Below, in pieces: positions 6,001-13,952 of a DNA stretch of 13,952 nt; the first letter of the stretch is position 1, and every line of letters begins with the position of its first letter. Under the pieces are notes generated by a model. It was given only the letters and a program-made list of their open reading frames with translations. It made no database searches and had not been told where the DNA came from. Source of the DNA: an uncultured Clostridia bacterium (lineage in GTDB: Bacteria; Bacillota; Clostridia; Christensenellales; UBA1242); assembly GCA_947626175.1 (NCBI GenBank), contig CANQRE010000023.1, forward strand, positions 1 through 13,952, in the 5' to 3' direction. Both the position numbers and the translations under genes were made by a program.

Positions 6001-9000
6001 GGAACTGTTTCATCTCCAAGCATAAATGGAAGATATGAGTTTGACATTTCAGATTCTGTTAAATACGATTTTTCAAAAGCGGGAGATTACAGATTTTATG
6101 TTGTTGCGCACAGTGACAACGCACTTGACTCAGAAAAATCACAGCAAATTGTTTTCCACAAACTTTCGCCAATTGAAAGTCTTCAAGTGTTTGAAAGAGA
6201 AGGAAAATATTATGCCCTTGTTTCACTTTCAAGCGAAGAACTTGACCATATAACGCAGCTAAAAGTAAACGGCAAAAACGTGCTGGAAGGGATCGAGCTT
6301 GTTCCATCCACATTTGAAATTGAGCTTTCAGAGCAAAGCCTTTTGATTGGAACTTCGGGCAAAAATTTTGTTGCCGACAATGGCGACATTGTGTTCTATA
6401 TTTCAAGCGAAATAACGTCTTTTGAAATAAAGCAGCTTCAAAAAGGAAGCTTTGATTCGCAACTTTCAGCGCAAGACGGATTTATTTCATGGCAAGACTT
6501 TTCACAATCCGAGCAAGCAAATGATTGGCTTTCAGTTTTGCCAACAAATCCATTAAGATATGCAATTGAAATTTATGCAAATGACAAAAACTTTAAGATT
6601 TTTGGAATTGAAGCAACAATGCTAAGCCTTAAGGATCCACGAATTCTTGAAGCGGCTGCAGCGCTTCAAAGCCAAACTTACAGCATAAGGCTGTTTGCCT
6701 ATGCCGGATCTTACACAATTTCAAACGGCGGACACGCTTATTATGGCGAAGTTATGCTTCAAGAAGGAAAGGAGATCAAAAAACTTGACGAGGTCAGTGA
6801 TCTTCAGGCAAGTGTTGACTCACAAGCGCCAGAAAGCATATTTGCCGAAAGAGCAAAAGACGTTGTGCTAAAATGGCAATATAATGACGAACAAACATAT
6901 TTTGAAATTTATGTTGACGGCGAGCAAATAGGTCAAACACAAAAAGGCGAAAAAACATATTCGCTCAAACAAAGCTTGTTTAAAAAAGCAAGCACACTTG
7001 TGGAAGTGTTTGCAATGGATGGAGCAAATCTTCGATCGGAATCTGCAAAGATTTGGATTGAACAATATTCAGCTCCGTCAGTTACAATAAATGATAGAGG
7101 AACGGTTGAAATTTCGGCGGAGCAAATGCCAGCGCAAAATGGCTTTGTTGTTGAAATTTTGATTGGAAGCGAAAACAAAACATTTGTTGTAAGCGGAACA
7201 ACATTTGAGCTTAACAGCCCTCAATATTTGGGAGCTTTTGAAAATCAAAGTGGAGTTTTGTCAATTAACGTTGTGCACAAAGCAAACAACGCTGTTGTGA
7301 CAGATCAAGGAACAACAGTTGCAATTCCAAGCGTTGAAAACGGAAGTTGCACAGGCAGAGTTTTGCCAAAGCCAACATTCTTGCAAGAAACGGCAGGCTT
7401 AAGATTTTTAAATATTGAAAGTGGAAGCGTGTTGCATATTGAAAGATATAACGATGAAGGCGAGCAAGATTTTGTGCAACTATTGGAAGACGGCGAAACA
7501 TTTTTTGCTTATCCTGAAGATTGGGGCGAAGGACATTACAACCTTTTGCTTTACATGACAAAAGGCGGAAATGTTGACTCTTACAAAGGCGAAAAAACGC
7601 TTGTTGACATTGTTAGAATTTCAAATGCTGAAAGCCTTTCATTCACACGAATTGATGATGGACTTGACTATGAAATTTCATGGCAAGAAGTTCCTCAGGC
7701 TCTGCAATATATGATTGAAATATATTCAAATGGAGAGCTTATCAAATCAACCTTTGTCACAGAAACAAAAATTTCACTTTCACAGCTAAGAGAAAAAGTT
7801 GACGGACTTGGCGGAGGAAAATATGAAATTCACTTCTTCACCATGCCAAGTGAAGGGTTAAGCAACACAAATTCAACTGTTTTGAAATTTAATTTGACAA
7901 TTGCAAACAACACCATTTCTTCCATCAGGGAAGGAGATATTGGACAAGTTGTGTTTGACGCACAAGAAAACCATTATGGCTATCATGCCGTTGTTCAAAA
8001 CGAAGGCACGGGCGAAAGAAAATCATTTGATTTGCAGCCAGACCAACGCGGAGTTTTGATTGATGAAAACGGAAAATCAAACTTCTCAGGACAAACGCGT
8101 GTTTTCCTTGTTGAACTTGCTCAAAGTGCCGAAGAACAAACATGGTCAACTTTGAATGGCGACATTGTGCTTGACGGCGAAGTTCAAGAATTTTCAATAT
8201 ACAAACTTGTTGACATTGTTTCAGTTGAAAAAATTGAAGACAAGGGAGTTTTGAGAGTTGAAGTTGAAGATGAAACGCTTGAAGGCGACAGATTGTTTTA
8301 TGCAAAACTTGAAATCGAAACAGATGGAATAAGGCAAACATATCTCAAAAAAGTTCCAACCACAAAAATTTCAAACACAACCTATCAGATTAACGCTCTT
8401 GAAATGTGCAATTTGTTCACTGAAATAAAACCGGGAGAACAAAACTTTGCTTTGTTTAGTTATATTGCCGGAAACTTGCGAAGTGATGAAGAAACTGTAA
8501 GTTTTGATTTTGCTTATGAAAAACGCAACATAACAGCTGACAAAGCAAGCGAAATTGAAGATTATTTGCTTATTGATGAAGATTATGACAGCGAGCAAAA
8601 TCAAATTCAAAAAATATTCTTCCGTGCAAAGCAAGAAAAAGGCGATTGGCAATATTTTGACATAGATGTGCAAAAAGCAAAAGGCTGGTGGGTGACGGTC
8701 ACAAATGAAGAAAGCAAAACAAAAACTTTTGTCGGATCAATAGACGGGCTTACAAATGTTGAAAGTCAAACAAAATGTTATGCAATCAATGTCACACAAG
8801 TTTTGTCAGAAATGCCAGCAGGAAATGTTTATGTTCAAGTTGGCTATATTCAAAAGAATTTCAAAGTTGTAAATTATTGTCAAAGCTTTAAATATGAAGT
8901 CCTTGAAGGTCCAAATTCACTTACGGTTGAAGACGGAAATTTGAAATGGACAAGCTCGAGCGGAAAAAATTCGGGCTACGCAGTGTTCTTTGAAGACGAT

Positions 9001-12000
9001 GAAGGGGTGGACATAACATATCTTAACGCAGCAGATGCAACATATATCAAAGGCGAAGACATCAAAAAGTCAGGCGATTTCAAAGTTGCAATTCAAGCTG
9101 TTTCAAGCACGCTGCAAGTTTTGCCTTCGAAAAAGGTTTACTATCAAACTGAAGAAGAGCCAATTCTTGTGCACAAGCTTGGCGAAGTTCACTCTTCTCT
9201 TTCACTTGAAAATGGCGTTTTGAGCATTGATTATGCTGTTAGTGATTTGGAAAAAGGAAACAGCGTTGAATCAATTTTGAAACAAGATTTTGCCAGCCCA
9301 AAAGCCAGAGTGACCGCACTTATGACAAATCGTTTGACAATGCCTTTTGATTACAAAGCAGCAAACTTTGCAAACGTAAGCTTTAAACTTAGATTTGTTT
9401 CAAAACAAGGCACCCAGCAAAAGTTTGAAACATCTGTAAAAGCAATTAACATTCTTAAGGCGCTTTCTGCTGAAACGATGCAGTCGCTTAATAACCTGAG
9501 CGGAAGTTATGTTGGCGATTATGCAAGCGAACTTCAAGTTTTTGTTGCACTTTTAAACGATCAAAACAACTTTGGCGGAGTTGCTTCCGACAAACTGCTC
9601 TTTGACACAATCGGCATTGAAAAAGCTGGCAAAAACGGAATTGTCAGCGGCGAAAACATTCCGGCAGGGGTGTATGACATTTACATTCAAAACGAAGGCG
9701 ACAACGAATCGCTAAGTTCATCCTTCTTGCTTGCTCTTTCAAACAAGGAAGTTTTGCCTTCGCCTGTTGTTGACACCGTTCAAACTGACAAAAACAAGGA
9801 AATGGGAACAAGCAATTATTATTTAAGATTTGTTCCAGTTAAAAACTCCAAGGGCGAAATGCTTACAAATTACACTTTGTTCTTGACAAGTGACAGCACG
9901 GTTTTGACAAGCAAAAACACAATCAAATATAAAATTCGCTATGATGAAGAAACTCGTCAGTGGATGCGGTCGTCTTTCTCAGCCCAGGGCGGCGAAATTT
10001 CGCTTGGCGAAACGCAATATGATTTTGAAACTGACAGCGAAGGATTTGTTGTTATTTCAATCAACGATGAAGAAACTGGACTTATGTTTGAAGAAAACAT
10101 AAAATCGATAAGTGGCGATTCAGTTTCAATGCTTGGAAAAATTTACATGGCAAAACTTTTGGCAGACGGCGACAATGAGATGATAAACGGCAAAAACGAA
10201 AACGTTCAAATCATCTTCTTGAACTTTGACGCCACAGGTCTTTCGCTTGACATGGGGTCCTTCCGTTGGAGCAACTTTAACTCCGCAGGAAGATATTTCC
10301 CAACAACCATTTATTATCAAAAGGAAGGGTCGGTCACAAGAGAACAAGTTGTCACTGGCGGAAGCTATGCATCATGGACTCCAGTTGATCCAACTGGCGG
10401 AAACTACACTTTCATAAGATTTGTTACAAAGGGGTATGTTCGAGCATTTGAAATTTGCATTGACAGTCCTGTTTACACAATAAACAATGTTTACAAACTG
10501 CCTGCTCCTTATATGGGCGTTGAAAACGGAAAAATGGTGATAAAGGAAAAGCCTTGTGAATTTGACCTAAGGCAAACAAAAGGATTTTTGCTTTCAAACG
10601 ACCGAAGCGGCTACACATTGCAGCTTGAAGCTGAAAACAAGGACGGAGTTTTCCAAATTGTTCGAGCAACCGGTGTGAACTCTGAAAGCAAAAACTCATC
10701 TAACTATGCTTTCCTTGCTGACGAAGAAAACGCACGAAATCATTATGCTCAAGTGACAGGGCACTCCTTTGACAAAGGTCAAACAAGATGCGAAGGAAAC
10801 GATAGGGATGGCTACAACATTATTATTGAACTTGAGGATGGAAATCAAAAAGTTTTGCTTCAATCCGACAGATCTGTTTTAATCGCAGAAAAAATTGTGA
10901 AAAGCAGCGAAACAAAAAAAGCTGAAGATCAAAAAATGCGTGTTGAAAACGGAATTTTGATGTGGGAAGATTGGCAAAGCGAAAAAGCCAAAACGCAAGA
11001 AGGCGAAAACGTTTTGGCGGCAAATCAAAAAATCGTTTATCAAATAGATGTTGAATATTATTCTCCAACTTTTGACCCAACTGCAAGTGTGGATAAAATT
11101 GATTACAAAAAAACTGAAACATTCTATACCGATGTCAACTCATTTGACACAACGCTGATCAAAGACGATGTTTATGAAGCGGAATATAAATATGTTTTAA
11201 ACGTTAAAGCAATTGTTTGCTCGGCCGTGCCAACTTTGCTTGGCGAAATCAAAACAATAAACGGAAAATCATATTTTGTTCTTGATGACGCAACTTCGCA
11301 ATACAATTCGCCAAGCGACACCTACATTTTGGAAGGAACGCAGCAGCGTCTTGGCGTTGACGACTTAAATGAAGCAACGTCTTTGTTTGCTTTGGAAAGA
11401 ACGGGAGTTGTGACAAACTTTGCTTTGAATTATGGCGTTTTGCAATGGAATAACAACAATGACGAAGGAAACGTTGTGGATGTTTTCAAAATTGAAAGCA
11501 TGTTAAGCGGCGATCGCGCAACAAAACTGGATGGCAAAGTTCAAGCAATAAGCTCAACCCTTGGAACAGAACAAAAATTTGTTCCAAATGTGGCAAACTC
11601 AACTCAGCTTAGCCAGGGATCAACATATCGTTTTTCAATTGTTGTGTATGAACCAAAGAACAAGCTTAAGTCAAAAGAAACCTTCCTTTTGGCAAATGGC
11701 AGGCAAGTTGAAGTGCGTGTTTTGCCAATGATTGAAACCACCGACTATTCTGCAAACGTTGACGCAAACGGAAAACACGAAATTGACTTTAACAACTACT
11801 TTGCTTTCAATAGCAACATTGTCACTCCAACAAATGTCAACATTTTGAAAAGCAGCCAGGTGATGGAAGATTCAACATTTGAAAAAGGCGAGCAAGACAC
11901 ACTGTTGACAAACTCAAGCACCAAATTCAAACTTGATGGCGGCGAAACGCTTTACTTTGTTCCGCGTCCGGCTGAAAGAACTGCGGCGTTGATTAGACCT

Positions 12001-13952
12001 TACGCTCCAACAAAGATTGTGTTTAACGAAACGCAAATTTCGGAAAACGATTTCTATTTCTTTGACGAAACAACCAACACTTTCCATTGGACATTTAATG
12101 TGGACAAAAAGCTTGAAGCAAACAAGCAAGCTCAAGTTTTTGCCGATGCAAACGGCACTCCAATCAGCCTTCAAGCAGGCGAAATAGTGAACGCGGAAGA
12201 GCCAAATCAAAGATTTTATCCAATAAAAATTGAAGGCTCAATTGGTTTTTATGTTGAAACAAGCCAAACAAACGTTGACTGGGATGAAGAAACTCAAACA
12301 ATGCGTGTTTATGCAAGGGGCGAAGAAGATGTTCCCGTTTACAGAAATTCAGCCACAAATCCAGAGCTTACGCAAGAAGTTTTGCAAAGCGGAAGTTCGT
12401 TTGAACTTGATTTAAAACACTGGAGCGTGGACAATCAAACCGGATTTGCTTTTGAAGCGCAAACCTTGTTTGTGAAAGCCAATGCAATAAGGGTTGAAAA
12501 CGGAATTGCTTACGCTCGCAACAAATCGCCGCAAGATGAAAACATGCTTGAACTGTTTGTGGATGAAAATCTTGAAAACCATATCACAATTGCAAAGGGA
12601 ACAGTTTTGTTGCCAAACAAGGATCACATTTCTTCGGCTTTGCTTGAAAGCGTTTCATTTGATGAAGGTGGCGGAGAAGTTGAGGCTTATGTTTTGAAAG
12701 AAGACATTGACGAAAGCCTTGTTCAAAACGGCGGCAATGATTATGACGACATCACGTTCAAAGTTGTGATAACAACAGAATATGATTACAGAGATAATTC
12801 AAACAACATAATCAGAGAAACTTCAACACGAACATATGAAAACATTCCAATTGGACCAACAACTTTTGGCTCGCTTGGCGGAACTGAAATTGACGCAGCG
12901 GGAATTCGCGTGACAAGTTTTGTTCCATCTGTTATGGGCGAAGTGACAAAATTTGAAGTTCGCGCAAGAAAGGGTGAAAACAACTTGTTGTCAACGGCTT
13001 ACAGCGATCTTTCAACAAATTCAAGGCACAATGTCAACTTGTTTAGGCAAGGAAATGGAACGAAAGAAACGCCATATTTGATTTCCTCGTCACAGCAGTT
13101 TGAAAACATCAAATACAGGCTTCAAAAAGAGAGTTATCAAACATCATTCCATGAAAGAATTGTAAAAACAACAACAACCCAGGCTTCATCATCCACAACC
13201 ACAACAACTGAAGCCAACAAACGCGAAGAAGATGTTTTCTACTTCAGGCAAGAACAAAACATTGAAGTGGAATTTGCTGGTTTTGTGAGCGATGGAAGCT
13301 TTAATGGAATTTATGATGGCGGGTCCAAAAAACTTGGCATAACAATTTTGGGCACAACGAAAATTGACACCCCAATCAGTGCAACAATGCTTGTGGGCGA
13401 CAATGAAAACACAATTTCAACATACAGTTTTGCAAACTGCGGGGCGGTGTTTAGACAGCTTGGATCAAAAGGCGTGATTCAAAACTTGAAAGTTAATCTT
13501 AATCTTGATCACGATTCAAACTTTAAACAAAGTCTTTATGCAGGCTCAGGCACACTTGTTGGTGGGCTTGTGCTTGAAAACAAAGGAAAGATTGAATCAA
13601 TAGAAATTGTTCAGGCAAGTGATGGCATAAAGATTGACGAAGATTTGTATGCAGGAAACAACAATACAATGGTGGTTGCTCCTGTTGTTGGAATCAATTA
13701 TGCAAGAATGGAAGACATTTGCAACAAAAATCCTGAAGACGAAAGAAGACCTTCGGCCATCAGGATTGAACGAACATCATCGTCCGCAAATCAAAGATTC
13801 TATTATGCCGGAATTGTTGGATTTAACGCAGCTGGCGGAAACATTGTGTTTGCTCAAAACCTACGCGATATCACCGTTGATTTCAAAAACAACTCTTCAG
13901 GCGCTGTTCGCGTGCTCGATATACTTTTCGAGGAAGGAGACATAGTTGTAGC
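2962..13952 (+). CDS. Giant lipoprotein with Ig/FN3-like modules and a GLUG-type beta-helix (3' end outside the window)
   Basis: A single open frame of at least 3,663 codons runs off the right edge with no stop or frameshift. The GTG at 2962 is the first plausible start after an in-frame TAA at 2950. It gives a lipoprotein signal peptide: K-N-Q-K-K-K, a hydrophobic core, and F-V-G-C with Cys29. Residues about 43-112 resemble a BIG2 domain. From about 113 to 3350 there are many highly diverged beta-sandwich modules, recognisable by 'V-E-N-G-x-L-x-W' openings and 'Y-x-I-x-I-x-x-N-G' strands, with core Trp at 127, 224, 296, 395, 581, 994, 1177, 1305, 1574, 1996, 2436, 2668, 2829 and 3043. At 3364-3375, G-N-G-T-K-E-T-P-Y-L-I-S introduces a right-handed beta-helix of GLUG type. 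Only about 13 cysteines follow Cys29. It is probably an extracellular adhesin or structural filament tethered by lipid to the membrane. No catalytic motif or wall-sorting signal is visible in this part; the C-terminus is unknown. No orthologue was recognised. Confidence 0.92.
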   Translation, partial: MKNQKKKLGISFLSLCFAMTTSLFCFVGCTQSFSPQSHFSEENITVRVGDSFDVEDYFVSSSTTDFSSSNENVLKREGNKFFALQEGRAAIKATYEGMLVDTLDVLVAYSFNSPTNLAVTNDGVVSWDGGGIFVDGQKIDPDTYTLKITLNGQESYQTAYDTFFVLSEPGEYEVCVKSDGQGDILESDWCKNSITFSFDQVQGASEFAFVADQEFGAQTGKFSWQGEGQGNLNVDGIDFVLNETQKEWNFASYPENSTIQANLSLTSEGETSTSARVSVTKLVSTEMSFEGNELRWQPGEGEQKRLLNVSKAGADQKSCIEAKNSSSVLEGLGEGIYTFDYQVMGGVNTANGNVKSFPVAVGKIKNVSAQTFVDGDQVTVTFSTDSQFNRDFVVWQNDEPGKRFSFQEGQNSLTVSFSLVKGENVFYVQALPTNVSQFEVDGIRTSNVLKSDNEKLFTIYNVEDIVSLTHSLEGENSILSFQQVKNANLFKVKINDVEAGEFDLDKVQTEGGISSINIGKITSQAYGGEGRFEVVLTATRVGEDVDTVSPSQATKILELLSAPSKQEKLQGKQILQNYYSWEHILDGESQVAKYAYKLAKTSSSAYDDSEMQLEEIETEENKTSTFDAGFYKIYVRAIPLSQAQDKFLPSEEVLTDTFYFSEKLASPLIRFDSPEDVELLQKAEGYVLSLKQVEHANTYQIYINGQAEGLPIFKSDQSDILYYDFAKTQLFDEDGKLYKIEIRAFAEEGDMQLIFTQSEPSVLNVTRLSGPSLFEVSQDRGALTIKNSVPLSVLQILKDGATIANSEIGQDASVQIDGYDGRFEISAVNSGFYEFFDFVTTGSLSLPSKAKTFVFQRSKTPEQLNYSNGQVSFSHSGETAKAERYYVTISIKMLNGIAPPSQTFEIESGVTTFDLEEKIALLRAQNKEFESAYMTQKEIVLSLWADISRQEADAYYLPSRLATVLHNPLSTQLTIKKLDRVSLGYDESTKTIYWQGVSDENPQYVVYFNDEQVGTVSSPSINGRYEFDISDSVKYDFSKAGDYRFYVVAHSDNALDSEKSQQIVFHKLSPIESLQVFEREGKYYALVSLSSEELDHITQLKVNGKNVLEGIELVPSTFEIELSEQSLLIGTSGKNFVADNGDIVFYISSEITSFEIKQLQKGSFDSQLSAQDGFISWQDFSQSEQANDWLSVLPTNPLRYAIEIYANDKNFKIFGIEATMLSLKDPRILEAAAALQSQTYSIRLFAYAGSYTISNGGHAYYGEVMLQEGKEIKKLDEVSDLQASVDSQAPESIFAERAKDVVLKWQYNDEQTYFEIYVDGEQIGQTQKGEKTYSLKQSLFKKASTLVEVFAMDGANLRSESAKIWIEQYSAPSVTINDRGTVEISAEQMPAQNGFVVEILIGSENKTFVVSGTTFELNSPQYLGAFENQSGVLSINVVHKANNAVVTDQGTTVAIPSVENGSCTGRVLPKPTFLQETAGLRFLNIESGSVLHIERYNDEGEQDFVQLLEDGETFFAYPEDWGEGHYNLLLYMTKGGNVDSYKGEKTLVDIVRISNAESLSFTRIDDGLDYEISWQEVPQALQYMIEIYSNGELIKSTFVTETKISLSQLREKVDGLGGGKYEIHFFTMPSEGLSNTNSTVLKFNLTIANNTISSIREGDIGQVVFDAQENHYGYHAVVQNEGTGERKSFDLQPDQRGVLIDENGKSNFSGQTRVFLVELAQSAEEQTWSTLNGDIVLDGEVQEFSIYKLVDIVSVEKIEDKGVLRVEVEDETLEGDRLFYAKLEIETDGIRQTYLKKVPTTKISNTTYQINALEMCNLFTEIKPGEQNFALFSYIAGNLRSDEETVSFDFAYEKRNITADKASEIEDYLLIDEDYDSEQNQIQKIFFRAKQEKGDWQYFDIDVQKAKGWWVTVTNEESKTKTFVGSIDGLTNVESQTKCYAINVTQVLSEMPAGNVYVQVGYIQKNFKVVNYCQSFKYEVLEGPNSLTVEDGNLKWTSSSGKNSGYAVFFEDDEGVDITYLNAADATYIKGEDIKKSGDFKVAIQAVSSTLQVLPSKKVYYQTEEEPILVHKLGEVHSSLSLENGVLSIDYAVSDLEKGNSVESILKQDFASPKARVTALMTNRLTMPFDYKAANFANVSFKLRFVSKQGTQQKFETSVKAINILKALSAETMQSLNNLSGSYVGDYASELQVFVALLNDQNNFGGVASDKLLFDTIGIEKAGKNGIVSGENIPAGVYDIYIQNEGDNESLSSSFLLALSNKEVLPSPVVDTVQTDKNKEMGTSNYYLRFVPVKNSKGEMLTNYTLFLTSDSTVLTSKNTIKYKIRYDEETRQWMRSSFSAQGGEISLGETQYDFETDSEGFVVISINDEETGLMFEENIKSISGDSVSMLGKIYMAKLLADGDNEMINGKNENVQIIFLNFDATGLSLDMGSFRWSNFNSAGRYFPTTIYYQKEGSVTREQVVTGGSYASWTPVDPTGGNYTFIRFVTKGYVRAFEICIDSPVYTINNVYKLPAPYMGVENGKMVIKEKPCEFDLRQTKGFLLSNDRSGYTLQLEAENKDGVFQIVRATGVNSESKNSSNYAFLADEENARNHYAQVTGHSFDKGQTRCEGNDRDGYNIIIELEDGNQKVLLQSDRSVLIAEKIVKSSETKKAEDQKMRVENGILMWEDWQSEKAKTQEGENVLAANQKIVYQIDVEYYSPTFDPTASVDKIDYKKTETFYTDVNSFDTTLIKDDVYEAEYKYVLNVKAIVCSAVPTLLGEIKTINGKSYFVLDDATSQYNSPSDTYILEGTQQRLGVDDLNEATSLFALERTGVVTNFALNYGVLQWNNNNDEGNVVDVFKIESMLSGDRATKLDGKVQAISSTLGTEQKFVPNVANSTQLSQGSTYRFSIVVYEPKNKLKSKETFLLANGRQVEVRVLPMIETTDYSANVDANGKHEIDFNNYFAFNSNIVTPTNVNILKSSQVMEDSTFEKGEQDTLLTNSSTKFKLDGGETLYFVPRPAERTAALIRPYAPTKIVFNETQISENDFYFFDETTNTFHWTFNVDKKLEANKQAQVFADANGTPISLQAGEIVNAEEPNQRFYPIKIEGSIGFYVETSQTNVDWDEETQTMRVYARGEEDVPVYRNSATNPELTQEVLQSGSSFELDLKHWSVDNQTGFAFEAQTLFVKANAIRVENGIAYARNKSPQDENMLELFVDENLENHITIAKGTVLLPNKDHISSALLESVSFDEGGGEVEAYVLKEDIDESLVQNGGNDYDDITFKVVITTEYDYRDNSNNIIRETSTRTYENIPIGPTTFGSLGGTEIDAAGIRVTSFVPSVMGEVTKFEVRARKGENNLLSTAYSDLSTNSRHNVNLFRQGNGTKETPYLISSSQQFENIKYRLQKESYQTSFHERIVKTTTTQASSSTTTTTEANKREEDVFYFRQEQNIEVEFAGFVSDGSFNGIYDGGSKKLGITILGTTKIDTPISATMLVGDNENTISTYSFANCGAVFRQLGSKGVIQNLKVNLNLDHDSNFKQSLYAGSGTLVGGLVLENKGKIESIEIVQASDGIKIDEDLYAGNNNTMVVAPVVGINYARMEDICNKNPEDERRPSAIRIERTSSSANQRFYYAGIVGFNAAGGNIVFAQNLRDITVDFKNNSSGAVRVLDILFEEGDIVV
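3088..3297 (+). other. BIG2-like bacterial Ig domain (residues ~43-112)
   Basis: The segment reads I-T-V-R-V-G-D-S-F-D-V then S-S-S-N-E-N-V-L-K, then F-F-A-L-Q-E-G-R-A-A-I-K-A-T, and ends V-D-T-L-D-V-L-V. That is the BIG2 order: a V-G-D opening strand, 'ssn.nVl', 'al.eGta.I.a', and a closing alternating V/L strand. Such domains are stalk or adhesive modules in surface proteins. The identification is by pattern only. Confidence 0.65.
3298..13011 (+). other. Array of diverged Ig/fibronectin-III-like beta-sandwich modules
   Basis: Over about 3,240 residues the sequence repeatedly shows a module of roughly 100-130 residues: a linker with 'SAP' or 'ASP', an opening strand ending in Trp or another bulky residue after 'NG-x-L/V', a strand such as Y-x-I-x-I-x-N-G, and a closing 'G-x-Y-x-I-x-V-x-A' strand. 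Clear examples begin near residue 1296 (V-L-K-W-Q-Y-N-D...F-E-I-Y-V-D-G), 1565 (Y-E-I-S-W-Q-E-V...Y-M-I-E-I-Y-S-N-G) and 985 (I-Y-W-Q-G-V...Y-V-V-Y-F-N-D). Copies share little sequence and no DNA-level repeats were noticed, implying old duplications. The exact module count cannot be set by eye; 25-30 is a reasonable estimate. Confidence 0.6.
13051..13952 (+). other. Start of GLUG-type right-handed beta-helix region (residues ~3364 onward)
   Basis: G-N-G-T-K-E-T-P-Y-L-I-S (3364-3375) is followed by Q-F-E-N-I, the usual entrance to this fold. Then come G-F-V-S-D-G-S-F-N-G-I-Y-D-G-G (3440-3454) and the rung pattern G-A-V-F-R-Q-L-G...I-Q-N-L-K-V, L-V-G-G-L-V-L-E-N-K-G-K-I-E-S-I, V-V-G-I-N, and Y-A-G-I-V-G-F-N-A-A-G. 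The alternation 'G.iaG.n.G.i.n' is typical of GLUG repeats in bacterial surface adhesins. The region continues beyond the window. Confidence 0.7.
13168..13209 (+). repeat. Thr/Ser-rich low-complexity insert (residues 3403-3416)
   Basis: Codons are mostly ACA/ACC/ACT with TCA/TCC, giving T-T-T-T-Q-A-S-S-S-T-T-T-T-T. It falls between the P-Y-L-I-S entrance and the first 'F-N-G-I-Y-D-G' rung of the beta-helix region, so it is a flexible and possibly glycosylated loop within that domain. The underlying DNA is trinucleotide-like and could vary in length between strains. Confidence 0.55.

Overview
The window looks like a chromosomal segment of a low-G+C, spore-forming (or recently spore-forming) Gram-positive bacterium of the Bacillota, most likely an uncultured Clostridia-type lineage. 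The support is a yabP-yabQ sporulation pair followed by a DivIC-like gene, a CvpA-family protein, an Asn tRNA with encoded CCA, and a standard genetic code (TGA ends cvpA and rluA; Trp is TGG throughout). Genus-level placement cannot be read from the sequence.

Layout. 1-301: two full and one partial ~116-bp imperfect tandem repeats, non-coding, running up to the 3' end of the tRNA. 302-376 (minus): tRNA-Asn(GTT), with a terminator just downstream and a consensus promoter upstream (474-502). 546-1238 (plus): CvpA-family membrane protein. 1179-1970 (minus): yabP, yabQ and a short DivIC/FtsB-like gene, tightly packed; the last overlaps the 3' end of cvpA by 60 bp in convergent orientation. 2063-2887 (plus): S4-domain RluA-type pseudouridine synthase, divergent from yabP.

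2962 to beyond 13952 (plus): one uninterrupted reading frame of at least 3,663 codons, four fifths of the window, open at the right edge. It starts at a GTG behind an in-frame TAA. It encodes a lipoprotein signal peptide (Cys29), a BIG2-like Ig domain, then roughly 3,200 residues of highly diverged Ig/fibronectin-III-like beta-sandwich modules. Near the right edge it enters a GLUG-type right-handed beta-helix region, introduced by a G-x-G-T-x3-P-Y-L-I-S motif. It is a giant lipid-anchored surface protein, probably an adhesin or envelope-spanning filament; no enzymatic domain is seen in the visible part.

The housekeeping and sporulation genes at the left are ordinary apart from compact packing. 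The most notable items are the giant lipoprotein, apparent leaderless promoter-to-start arrangements at two genes, and the repeat array in register with the tRNA 3' end, which looks like decayed tandem copies of a tRNA-terminator cassette.
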